DNA of 64,000 nt from Papilionanthe hookeriana x Papilionanthe teres. Its lineage: Eukaryota > Streptophyta > Magnoliopsida > Asparagales > Orchidaceae. How positions within the stretch are numbered: position 1 is the first letter of the stretch; each line of letters opens with the position of its first letter. Below, in pieces: positions 12,096 to 23,018 of this stretch. The notes beneath the pieces were generated by a model, which was not told the origin of the DNA, searched no databases, and was given only the letters and a program-made list of their open reading frames with translations. The stretch is from positions 14,294,310 to 14,358,309 of the forward strand of contig CM040430.1 in NCBI GenBank assembly GCA_022702705.1, read 5' to 3'. Both the position numbers and the translations under genes were made by a program.

Positions 12096-14281
12096 TTTGG
12101 ATTATTATTTTAATTTTTTAATTAAGAATTAAGTATTATTGAAGTGATTTATTTAGGGATTTTTAAATTAAAGAATAAATATCCTCTTAATAATATCCCT
12201 ACTTTAATAATTCCAATTTCTATTATTCTTTCAAAATTTCAATTAATTAATTAATTAAAGTTTTATTTTAATTATATTTGAAATGGTTAGTAGGTTTCTA
12301 CCCTCAATCATTTAAGTTTCAATCATCCAAAATCAGTTTAAAATCAAATATTTTACCCTCCCCTTTTTGATTAATCCTAAAATTTTAATTAAGGGTTGAA
12401 ATTTTTAATTACCCTTTTGCCCTTCAAGATTAATAACTCTATAACTCACTAAATTAAGCTCAAATGAACTTGAACCTCACTCACATGTCAATTAAGACAT
12501 TATAGGAGAAAATGTGATTTTTCTGTATTTAATTTATTTATGTAATTATTTTTAATGGAAAATAGGGGTTTTCAAGGAAAATTCAATAACATGACCAAGG
12601 AACTATTTTTTGTCCTTAACAAAATTATGGGATGTTCCTAATGACCAGAGGACCATTTTGACCAATTTTGGTGATTTTTGGAATTATATTTTATTTATTA
12701 GAATTATTTTTAGTTTTGGAGTATTAATTAATTTTAAAATAAAATTAAAGTTAAAAAATGGATTTTATATTTTTCTTAAATCTTTCTGACCTCAAGGAGT
12801 CTATAGAAATAAATTTTATATTTTTCTGATTTTTCTTTGATTTATTAGAATTATTTTAGTGAAAAGGTTGGAAAATACATTTTTTAATATTAAAAATTAC
12901 ATTAAGCCTTTAAAATTCAATATCTTATCCTACGGACTTAAAAAAACTATTTGGTTTTGTTCCTAAGTGATAAGAATTCAAAATGTGACATTTTGGTGAT
13001 TTTTAATATTTTTATGATTTTTATTATTTTTTAATTATTAAAAATATTAAAATAATGATAAAAATCAACTTTTTTAGAAAATTACAATTTTAATTTTCCT
13101 AAGTTCCTCTGATATTAGAGAAGCTCCAAAACCATTTTTGTGAATTTTTGAAAAGTATTTTGTGAGTTATGAATTTTTAAAGTTTAATTTTATCCATTTT
13201 GCTTAAGAGGCTTAATCAACCCATTTGGTGGGGTTAATCAAATTTTTATGTGATGTTCCTCTGATCCTAAAGATCAGTGGAGAATTGTTTTCAAGTTAAT
13301 TTGATGTGTAGTTAACCCTAATTATATAAAGTTCAATTTTGGGTATTTAGGCCAATTAGGGTTGTTCCATGTGAATTAACTCAAAAACAATTTTTCCTAG
13401 GTTCCACTGGTCATAAGAAACATCACCAAATTTTCCTAGAATTTATTTCTCAAAATGCTAATTATTGAAATTAAAATACTAAAAACAGTAACATGCAATT
13501 GAAAAATCAATAACTTCTCATAGGGATGGCCTCTGACCTTGGAAAATTCAGGGAATGTTCCCAAGTTCAGAGGCTTCAAAAGCCCTATGGTCTCATGACA
13601 TGGTGAATTGCCTATGCAAATGGAGAATTAAAACAATGCAGAGAGTAAATAAATCATTAAAAAATAAAATATTCAATAAAATTACTTGATTTTTTTTCCA
13701 CATTATTCTCCTCTGTTCACGAAGCAAGAGGATATTTTTATTTTATTTTTATAATTTTTCTACACAAAGTTATGCATTTTTTAAGTTTAGGGTCAAAATA
13801 AATAAAATATTTCATTTTCCCGCTCAATCGCTACGTGTCGCTCCCTGATTTGCTGGCGCGGTTCTGTTCATGGATGCAGCTACCGTCCAACTCCATCAGC
13901 GCCGTCCGTTGGATACACGCCTGATCGGACGGCTGCTGCTTCTCTCCCCTAGTTCTATTCACCTAAAACCGTCCAACTTCAAACCTTGATATCTCCCTCG
14001 ATTCTCAACAAAATTGAATGAATTTTTTTTTAAAATGATCGTCTAATCGAGTAGCACACATCTATACAGTGATGATATACTTAAAACATGTGAATAATTA
14101 CAGAAAATTAAAACATGCTCGGTTTGAGGAGAAAAAATTTGATACCTTTGTCCAAGAGGTGAGGCCCCAATTGGAAATGATTGGATTGAGCTTAGGAGTG
14201 CTTAGAGAAGCTTTGGGAATAATTTGGCAGAGTTTCCCCAAGATAATCTTTTGCATCTCCTCCCCTTGGTCATGGAGGTGA

Positions 14282-14293
14282 GGTTTAAATAGG
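14282..14293 (-). promoter_or_regulatory. Probable TATA box of 3' LTR
   Basis: The minus strand reads CCTATTTAAACC, about 2.28 kb from the U3 end. The same sequence sits at the same place in other LTR copies. Confidence 0.65.
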
Positions 14294-16566
14294 AAGGTTC
14301 TGGTGGAGCTTGGGTGGCCATGAGGGTTGGCTTGGTTCATTCACCAAGGTTTTTTGGTTGAGAAAAACTCACATGATTGAACTTGATCTTGGTGCAATCA
14401 ATTGGGTTATGCCATGTGTAAAGTCAAGGATTTAAATGGCATGGATGTAAGGAGCATTTTTGGTCCAATTTGGTTCAATTCATGGTTTTGGCTTGGTTCA
14501 CTCACCAAGGCTTGATTTGGGCTGATGTGAGATCATTTGGGTCAGCCTCACATGTGTGGTGAAGTCCCCATCCAAGGTGAGGTGGCCAATTTTGGTTAAA
14601 GTGTATCATGAATGGGGTTAAAAAAGGTTTAGTGAAGGCTTAGGAAAGGCTCCCCTCTTCTTGCGATAAGTGGCATGGTGAGGTGGAAAGGGCTCCCCAT
14701 GGCTTCCATATGGCTTATGCATGGCTCCATGACTTCATTTGGCTTGCTCATGGCTTGGGAAAAGGTTGCCTCACTTGCATGAAAAAGGGTTATTTGGAAT
14801 TTTGAAAACTTTGGATTCCATTGATGGGATTTGTCATGATGCTACAAATGGGTTGATTTCATGATGGTTTAAGACTTTGGTCAAATAGGATTATCAAAGG
14901 AATTATGAAGAAAAGGTTTCATGTGGGCTTGGGAATGAACTTTGGGCTTTTAAAATTTGGTAAAGGTGGGCTTTTAAAATGGTTTAAGGGAATGGGCTTT
15001 TATATTTCAAAATGGGCTTTTAGATCAAAAAATTTGTAAAGGGCCATGTCAAATAAATGTTGGGTTTATCTTAAGGATATGTCATGAGTGATTTAAAACA
15101 AATTTGGAGTGATTTGGGATTGAATTGGGTTGGATTTTGGTCTATTTGGTAAAGGGGCTAAGGTGGGCCAAATTGGACTAACTTAGGCTAAGGTTGGGCT
15201 AATGTTGAAATTGATGTAAAATTGATGTTGAGAAATGTTTAGTGGAATGTTATGAAGAGTTTTCAACTTTGGTTGGGGTTCAATCTTGGGATTTGGGCCT
15301 ATTTGGGTTCATGGTGGATTTAGGCCAATTTAGGGAATTTTGGGTTTGGGTTGAATTTGAGTAAGGTTTGGGTCCAAATTATGGGCAAATTATGTTAGTG
15401 TTTTGTTTATGGAGATGTTAGAGAAGATTTAGAAAAGGTTTAGGGTTAATTGGAGTTGAGTTGGGTTAGGTTTGGGCTAAGTTTAGCTCATGGGTCAAAA
15501 TTGGGCTTTAAGTTTAAGAATGAAATTGGACCTAAATGTCAATCAAATTGGGCTTGGATTTGGTATAAATTGATATTGGGGATATTAAATTGAAGTTTAG
15601 AATTGAATTGGGCCAAAATTGAGGTCAATTGGGGAGGTTTGGTTTGACATTGGGTTCATTTGGGTTAAAAATGGGTCAAATTGGGGAATTTAGTAAAAGT
15701 GGGGTAAATTGACAAAATTGGCCCATGGTGTAGTTGAACAAACTGAAATTGGAAATATTTGGGATTTTCTAGAATTTTTTGGGAATTTTTGGAATTTTTG
15801 GATTTTTGTGTCTAGAGGGGCATTTTGGTAATTTGGAGGGTACTGGGGGTATTTTTGGAATTTTTGGAATTTTTGGTCAAAGATGATCACTTTGAATGGT
15901 GAGAAATGTTTAAGGACTGATTTTGAGGAATTTTGAGGAATTTGGGTAATTTTGCAAATTTTGGGTCATTTCAAGGGCATTTGGTAGGTTTGGCGGGTCC
16001 GGGGCCCTGGGGGTCAAAAATAGAAATTTTGGAAAAATGAATATTGATTGAATGTGAGTAGAATGGAATCACTTTGGTTGAGCCATGAAGCCATATTAAG
16101 CCCATATGAGCCATGAGAGGACTCATTTGAGGTATTCACTATGTTGTTCCTAACCCTCTAGACTAGGGGCTTAAGGGTTAAGAACCATCCATGTGAATTA
16201 CCTACATGAGTCGGGAAGTCAAGTTGGGTGAGAGTGTGGTTTTAGGACTTGGAATGTGTGTGAGAGAGTGGTGTATGTGCAAGTCAACCCTCACTGCACT
16301 GTGGCCACCTGTGGTATCCCTAAGTGCCAAAAAGTCCTATAAGAAACTCTTCCTTTAAACCTCCACATTTGATTTCAACCCTCTAGGTGATTAAGGGTCT
16401 ACCATCAAGCTTGTGGGGTTTGCAGGGAGTCAAGAGGTGTTTGAATTTCTAAAGGGTGGGTTCCACTTCTAGTCTTCTAAGATTAGTCAAAGGAAAAGCC
16501 TAAGGCTAGATCCTAAAGACTAAGGAGAGAGAAAAGAAAAGACCTCATCAAAAATGAGGTCAACAA

Positions 16567-16590
16567 ATGGACCCCCAATAGGTGTGGTGT
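16567..16590 (-). other. Polypurine-tract region next to 3' LTR
   Basis: In sense this reads ACACCTATTGGGGGTCC and ATT, directly before the LTR start TGTTGACC. The G-run is where plus-strand synthesis would be primed, although the tract is short and not purely purine. Bases 16570-16586 are the exact reverse complement of 36709-36725 in the leader. Confidence 0.6.
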
Positions 16591-18650
16591 GCTAACCAAG
16601 CACACCGCGCGTATTGGCGTTGACCGAAGAGATCAGCAAGACCAACACAGATGTCCAAGTGACGCACTTAGGACAGAGTAGAAGAAATCTCGTTGGGGAG
16701 TATCAGGTATATTTCCAAGACTGGAGATCCCTGAACTCTCGCTGGGGAATGGAAAAGGAGGTGAATTCCCAATCACAAGATCTGGGGAATTCGATTTAGA
16801 TTTCGTTTCATTTTAATTTCAAGTTTCTATGTGTGAGTTTAAATTTCGATTTGTTTTGAGTTTCAATTTCGATTGAGGTTTAATTTAAAATCAATTTAAG
16901 GAAATTTTGAATTTGAAATTTGGATTTGAAATGAGGATTGAAACTTAGGTTTCAACCTCGGGATTGCGAAGAGAACTGGAATTTAGGTACCAGTCTCGGA
17001 AATTTAGAGGGTTGAAATTTAGGTATCAACCTCGAAAGAGGATCGAAATTTAGGTATCGATCTCGAATGAGAGTCGGAATTTAGGTATCGACCTCGAAAT
17101 TTCAAGGGTGCGTAAAAGCTTCTCGGAAGAGTGCAAGTTTAGCGGACACCAAGGTCGAGATGCCATGTAGGTCCTATACCCAAGTCGGAGGATTAACACC
17201 GAGGTCAGGATGCCATGTAGGTCTTATACCCAGGTCGGAGGATTAACACCGAGGTCAGGATGCCATGTAGGTCTTATACCCATATCGGAGGATTATCACC
17301 GAGGTCAGGATGCCATGTAGGTCTTATACCCAGGTCGGAGGATTAACACCGAGGTCAGGATGTCATGTAGGTCTTATACCCAAGTCGGAGGATTAACACC
17401 GAGGTCAGGATGCCATGTAGGTCTTATACCCAGGTCGGAGGATTAACACCCAGGTCAAGATGCCATGTAGGTCTTTACCCAGGTCGGAGGATTATCACCG
17501 AGGTCAGGATGCCATGTAGGTCTTATACCCATGTTGGAGGATTAACACCGAGGTCAGGATGCCATGTAGGTCTTATACCTAGGTCGGAGGATTAGAGTGT
17601 GGAAAAAAGTTCTCGGAAGAATGCGGGATTAGCGGAAATTCAGAGAAGAGAGTCGAAGATTAAGTATCGATTTCAAAATGAGAACTGGAAGTTAGGTACC
17701 AGTCTCAGAAGAACAGAAACTAGAAGTTAGGTACCGGTCCCAAAAGTTAGTATTTGATTTGAGTTTTGAAGATTCTGCTAAAAATTTAGTGTAGTAGAAG
17801 ATTTGAATGAGATATGAAAGTGTTTCACATCTCCGTGAGGGTTAATCAAAGTTCGATTGTTTGGCGAAGGATATGAATCCATGCCATCGTAACCAAATCG
17901 AAAATTTTGTGGTTATGTGTCGAGAGACTCCGCCGACCTTCTCAAAAAGAGGAAAGGGATTGTGGGGAGTCGCAGAGATTTCGAGAACAGCCAGAGGCTG
18001 GGGATATTGGATTCGGAGAATCGTTTTCATTGTTTTTTTTAGTGATTTGATTTTGTTTTGTTTTGATTTTCAAGTTATTTTGTTTTATTTGGATTTTGAA
18101 TTTGGATTCTTGTTTTAAATTTTTTTTTAAGTTTCGTCTTCGATTGAAATTTTCACTTTGATTTGAATTTTCATTCATTTATTTGATTCACAACTTGACG
18201 TTCTAAGTCGATTTGCTTTGAATTTTGGTTTGTATTTTATTAAGACTTTGAATTCAAGTTTTATTTTGTTGTTATTATCTCATTTAAATCGTTCTTCGTT
18301 CAACTTTTTTTTTAAAGCCGAGTTAAACCCAGATATGGTGGCGTTTGCAGTCAATTGCACAAAACTGAAGGCAAAAAACAAAATTCATTTCCATTAAAAT
18401 GTTGAAGACACATCAGCTGATTCCATCGAAACATGTTTGATGACATCCTTCTGAAACAGACTTTTACAGAAGTTCATATATATCTGAATACAGACTGCAC
18501 TGATATCTTCGTGTATTCTGATAAAACTGTCTGTTCGATCCATCCATGTCTTAAAAGTATACTACACAGGTAATAACATCACCTTCTAATCCACTTTATG
18601 GAGGAGAATCCCACGTAAGTGGTTTTAGAGGTGTGCTACTACTATGTAGC
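16591..18650 (-). other. 3' untranslated region of giant element
   Basis: No credible gene on either strand. It holds degenerate units of about 30 bp related to GAAATTTAGGTATCGA (16930-17100, and weaker at 17640-17750), a 50-bp tandem array (17161-17594) and AT-rich sequence to about 18340. This variable repeat-rich region lies just upstream of the PPT, as is usual for Tat/Ogre elements. Confidence 0.75.
17161..17594 (-). repeat. 50-bp tandem repeats, nine units
   Basis: Units start at 17161, 17211, 17261, 17311, 17361, 17411, 17461 (49 bp), 17510 and 17560 (partial). Each begins TGCCATGTAGGTCTTATACC and contains GTCGGAGGATTAACACCGAG. Units differ by a few bases. The array is flanked by diverged direct repeats at about 17111-17147 and 17598-17634 that share TCTCGGAAGA. 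A frame runs through part of it but is only a by-product of the repeat. Confidence 0.97.
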
Positions 18651-20122
18651 CTACAACTCGTAGGGCTGCAGATTCTCTAGTTCTGGACCTGGCTGGAAAT
18701 AGATTGGAATCTTACTCTCATCCATCCTTCTGAGGGTGATGGAGATTCGCTCGTAGGGAACTCCTGGTATGCAGTGCTTTGCTACATCTGCACAATTTCC
18801 TTGTAGGACGAGAACAGAGCCTACCGGTAGAGGTATCTCGACCGACCCATGGAATTCTCCGGGGCCAACTATCCGGAGTTTTGTCCCGAACATAATGTTG
18901 CATTGGTTGATGAAGGAAACGGTACAAAAGGGCCTTACAAAATCATGATGATTATGTGAGGTGGGATGCAGTCTCCTTCTGCGTAGATGTTGATAATACA
19001 GCTGTTCGGTATGCAATCGTCAGGTAAGACTCTGCCAAGCCACCATCCTCTTTATCATTTTCTTAATCTGCACTGGCATTGGATCCACCTCATCGTAGCG
19101 GAGTATCCCCGGTGGATTTCCTTTCTTGTCATCAGCAAAGTTGTAACAGCATCCAAATTGGAGTGTAATCCTCCCTTTGCCTCGTTTCCATTTCTTTGGC
19201 TCGGTATAGGTCTTACTTCGGAGTCATCCTGCACGACCTAGTTTCTTCAGTTCCTTGACGTAGTCTACAATCTCACTCTGCTCATAGTAAGAGAAAACAT
19301 CTGTATGTAACTCCAGTCCTTCCAGGATGTTGGCATATCTGCCTATGATTCTCTGAAAGTACTCAAAATTCTGCTTCCGCACCCTCTGGATCATTTCCAA
19401 CTCGTGCTCTGAAATTATCTGTAGTTGTCGGGGTCTAGTGACGTATTGTGGGATATATGGCTCCACACCGTCACGCTCTCCTGGAATCATCACTATTCCA
19501 AGTGCAGGCTCTGTAGTCGTCTCCTCTGGAAAAACCTCTGATATGGTGCTCCTGAGGGCTGGCCTCCTTGGGGCAACTGCTGTGGTCATCGAAAGAGTCG
19601 TCACTATCTCAGGTGCAGGCTCTGTAGTAGCCTCCCTTGGAACAACCTCTGCTATGGTGCTCCTGAGGGTTTGCCTCCTCGGGGCAACTGCAATAGTCAT
19701 CGGAATTTCTTCCTTGTTCTGTTCCTCTGTTAATTTCTTTAACATTTTGGTGATACGCCGATTCTTGTTTCTTCTTCGGGTCGCGGTCGAGTGGCTCTTC
19801 TTTCCCCTCGAATCTCGTAGGGGCGACACCGACAAGCTTTGCTCCCGTAGTAGTTATCACCGATTTCATCTTGTTATCTTCTGGTCGCGTTGATCTTCCT
19901 TTTCTTGTTTGCGTGATGGGGAACTTTCTCATTAAGCCTCATCACCGTCTTTCCACGGACCGCCTGGGATCCACCGTAGCCTAGCAGCTTTCTTCATATT
20001 CCAATTCCGACTCGTGCAAATTCGGAGTCAATCTCTATCACAAGCATCGCCTTTCGCTCTTCTTCGTTAAGTGCAAGACTTACGCTATCCTTAAAGTTCG
20101 TGAACAACCGCCCGTTCGACAT
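18651..20122 (-). pseudogene. Captured ALKBH9/10-like 2OG-Fe(II) dioxygenase ORF (broken)
   Basis: Plant ALKBH9/ALKBH10 proteins remove N6-methyl groups from RNA adenosines using Fe(II) and 2-oxoglutarate. The frame starts at ATG 20122 (MSNGRLF). It has a basic, proline/threonine-rich N-terminal half, then the helix EQSEIVDYVKELKKLGR, then GRITLQFGCCYNF, CIPNSCIINIYAEGDCIPPH, FVRPFCTVSF, VGPGEFHGSVEIPLPVG, ADVAKHC and ERISITLRRMDE, ending with TAG at 18651-18653. The first Fe-binding His is at 18956-18958, the distal His at 18774-18776 and the 2OG-binding Arg at 18747-18749. Damage: TGA at 19224-19226, a likely one-base insertion near 19031, a frameshift at about 18951 that destroys the Asp of the HxD motif, and frame changes between 19830 and 20000. 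It lies on the gag-pol strand, about 325 bp after integrase, inside both LTRs. Sure of the domain; the ALKBH9/10 subgroup is from recalled motifs. Confidence 0.88.
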
Positions 20123-20446
20123 TTCCCGAAAGAAAAACAAGGAAAGGATCGTGGGTCGTACTCGAACGAGAACAATAAGAAAGTCGCTTATTAATGGAGA
20201 ATTCTTATTTTATTATTTCAAATTTCACAAGAGCAAGAAAAGATAAGAAAAGATAAGGAATGGGTTTCATCGAGAAGGAAGGGTTAAAATTTTATTATTA
20301 CAAGTTCACATGTTTTCTTTTTAGCACATTTTTTATTTTATCATTCATCCCTTTTTATTTTGTTTTATTTTATTTTGGGTTCGGACCCGAGCACAAGTGA
20401 TTACTCTACCCGTGCTTCTAGAAATGAGATTTCATTCTTCGAAACA
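20123..20446 (-). other. Spacer between integrase and ALKBH-like ORF
   Basis: No gene seen. In sense it is A-rich in the middle (runs of AAAATAAAA) and pyrimidine-rich just before the ALKBH-like ATG (TTTCCTTGTTTTTCTTTC). That could be a splice-acceptor-like tract, but I see no clear intron. Confidence 0.5.
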
Positions 20447-20604
20447 TCAGGTTGCGCAATACTTTTTCAAATATCGTCCATTGATCGGAAGCATAGATCA
20501 TTCCCCACGGCAATTCACAAGCTGGTAGGAACCTCCTGAGTATACTGTCTCGACCACAAACGGCCCCTCCCAAGTCGGTTCAAATTTACCTTCTATCTTG
20601 CGGT
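20447..20604 (-). pseudogene. Integrase C-terminus of giant element (GPY/F module)
   Basis: This is the end of pol, separated from the rest by the solo LTR at 20605-28231. It reads KIEGKFEPTWEGPFVVE and then SGGSYQLVN, the GPY/F module of Ty3/gypsy integrases. A TGA at 20498-20500 interrupts the final LPINGRYLKKY segment, whose own stop is TGA at 20447-20449. The upstream half of the same module (KVGDLVLVLKK) sits at about 28240-28280 in matching orientation. Confidence 0.9.
20600..20604. repeat. Target-site duplication of nested solo LTR (GCGGT)
   Basis: Perfect match to 28232-28236 on the other side. It falls inside the integrase reading frame. Confidence 0.95.
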
Positions 20605-23006
20605 TGTTGACCTCATTTTTGATGAGGTCTTCTCTTCTTCTCTTTAGTACTTAGGATCTAGCCTTAGGCTTTTCCTTTGACTATCCTAGAGGATTAGAAT
20701 TGGGACCCACCACTTAGAAATTCAAACCACTTCTTAACTCCCCGCAAACTCCACAAAATCGATCGAAGACCCCTAATCACCTAGAGGGTTGACATTAAAT
20801 GTGGAAGTTTAAAGGATGAGTTCCTATAGGATTCTTTCGGCCTTAGGATTGTCCCGGGTGGCCTGGTCCTGTGAAGGGCCGACTTACACACACATTACAC
20901 CTATACACTACACTTTCACACACCTCCTAAAACCACACCCATACCTAACTCGACCTCCCGACTCATGTAGGTGATTCACATGGATGGTCCTTAACCCCTA
21001 AGCCCTTGGCTAAGAGGGTTAGGAACAACATAGATGAATGCCTCAAATGAGTCCCTTCATGGCTCATATGGGCTTGATGTGACTTCATGGCTCATATGGG
21101 CTTGATGTGACTTCATGGCTCAACCAAAATTATTTTATTCCACTTATATTCACCCAATCTTCATTTTTTCAAATTTTCAATTTTTGACCCCCGGGACCCT
21201 ACACCCGCCTAACCTACCAAATGCCCTTGAAACTACCCAAATTTCCAAAATCACCTAAATTACCCAAAATTCCCCAAAATCAATCCCAAATATTTCCACA
21301 TTACTCAAATTGATCATCCATACCCAAAAATACCAAAAGTTCCAAAAATACCTCCCAATACCCTCCAAATACCCAAAATACCCCTCTTGACCCAAAAATC
21401 CAAAAATTCAGAAAATTCCCAGAAAATTCCAGAAAATCCCAAATATTCCCAATTTCATTTTGTTCAACTACATCATGGGCCAATTTTGTCAATTTACCCT
21501 ACTTTTGTCAAAACCCCCAATTCGACCCATTTTAACCCTAAGTGAACCCAATGTCAAACCAAACCTACCTAATTGACCCAAATTCTGGTCCAATTCAATT
21601 CTAAACTTCAATTCAACATTCTCAACACCAATTTAGACCAAATCCAAGTCCAATTTGATTGACATTTGGATCCAATTTCACTTTTGGCCTTAAAGCCCAA
21701 TTTGGGCCCATGACCCAAACTTAACCCAAACTCACCCAATTCAACTCCAATTAACCCCAAATCTTTTCTAAATATTCCTTAACATTCCCACAAGCAAAAC
21801 ACTAACATGATTTGCCCAAAATTTAGACCCAAACCCCACTCAAACTCAACCCAAAGCTAAAAGGCCCAATTTCGACCTAAACCCAAACTTAACCCAAATG
21901 AGCCCAAATCCCAAAATCAAAACCTAACCAAAGCCAAAACCTCTTTGAAACACTCCCATAAACATTTCCCAACATTAATTTTACATCAATTTTAACTTTA
22001 GCCCAACTTTGGCCCATGGTAGCCCATTTTGGCCCACCTTAGCCTCTTTACCAAAAGGCCCATATCCAACCCAATTCAAACCCAAATCACCTCAAATTTA
22101 TTTCAAACCACTCATGACACATCCCTAAACCAAATTCAACAATTATTTGGCCCAACCTCTTTACAAAATTTCCTTTCATAAATTCATTTTTTAAACTAAA
22201 AGGCCCATTCCTTAAATCATTTTAAAAACCCATTTTTACCACATCCAAAGGCCCAAAATTGGTCCCAAAGCCCATATGACATTTCCCCTCATCATACTTT
22301 CAATTAAACTCAATACCTAAGTCCTAAATTCATCATCAAATCATCCCAAATCAAGCCTTATCCAAGTTCTCATTAAATTATCAAAAAAATCCCAAAACCC
22401 ATTTTCATGAAATCGACCAAGCCTTTCCCCAAGCCAAAGGTGAGCCATGAAGCCATGCATGAGCCACATGTGAGCCATGAGAGCCTTGGACACTCCACCA
22501 TGCCATATTGGGTAAGAAGAGGGAGGGTTTTCCTTAATCCCTAAAGCTCATTAGCTCTTAATCATGATTCACCTAAACTTAAATTTAATCCAAATATATT
22601 TGGATGGAGACTTCTCCATGCCAAACCAACTCGATCCCTTTGATCCCCCACAGCACCCAAAGCCACCTTGAAGGGTGCACCAAGCCCAAATGGGTGAATT
22701 GACCCATTTAGACTCAAAACTAGCCATGCCCCATTCTACTTTGGATCAAAGCCTTTACACATGGCAATTGCCAATTGCTTGCACCAAGCCCCAGCCCTGA
22801 CCCACCTGACCTTGAGGGTGATCCATGCCTGGCCGGCCAGCCACCACAGCCGCCGTAAACCTCCGGCCGAGAGCTCACATGTGAGCCCAAACTTGGAATT
22901 CTCACCCGCCGAGCCGCCTCATGCCCAATGGCCACCATGGATGTTCTTCACATGCTAAGAGCAATCGATCCCGCCCCTCAACTCCCCTCGAGGCCCTCCG
23001 ACCATG

Positions 23007-23018
23007 CCTATTTAAACC
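23007..23018 (+). promoter_or_regulatory. Probable TATA box of nested solo LTR
   Basis: CCTATTTAAACC, about 2.40 kb from the LTR start. Transcription would be expected roughly 30 bp downstream, near 23040. Conserved at 14282, 41764 and 58524. Confidence 0.65.

Larger units (their letters stand above)
9594..16566 (-). repeat. 3' LTR of giant element
   Basis: 6,973 bp, TGTCGGC...GGTCAACA on the plus strand. In sense it opens with TGTTGACC and an 8-bp terminal hairpin. It then has a C/A-rich tract (RC of about 15090-16020), a TATA-like box (14282-14293), a GC-rich block (about 13815-13960), the AATTT-type array (11715-12095), U5 stem-loops (9797-9939) and a fossil PBS-like motif (9631-9653). 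It is near-identical to 36976-44026, with small indels. Short frames such as 10021-10230 and 9661-9891 are not supported as genes. Confidence 0.95.

Noticed and set aside
17161..17594. Possible CRISPR array
   Set aside because: The whole 50-bp unit repeats with no unique spacers, in a plant retrotransposon 3' UTR.
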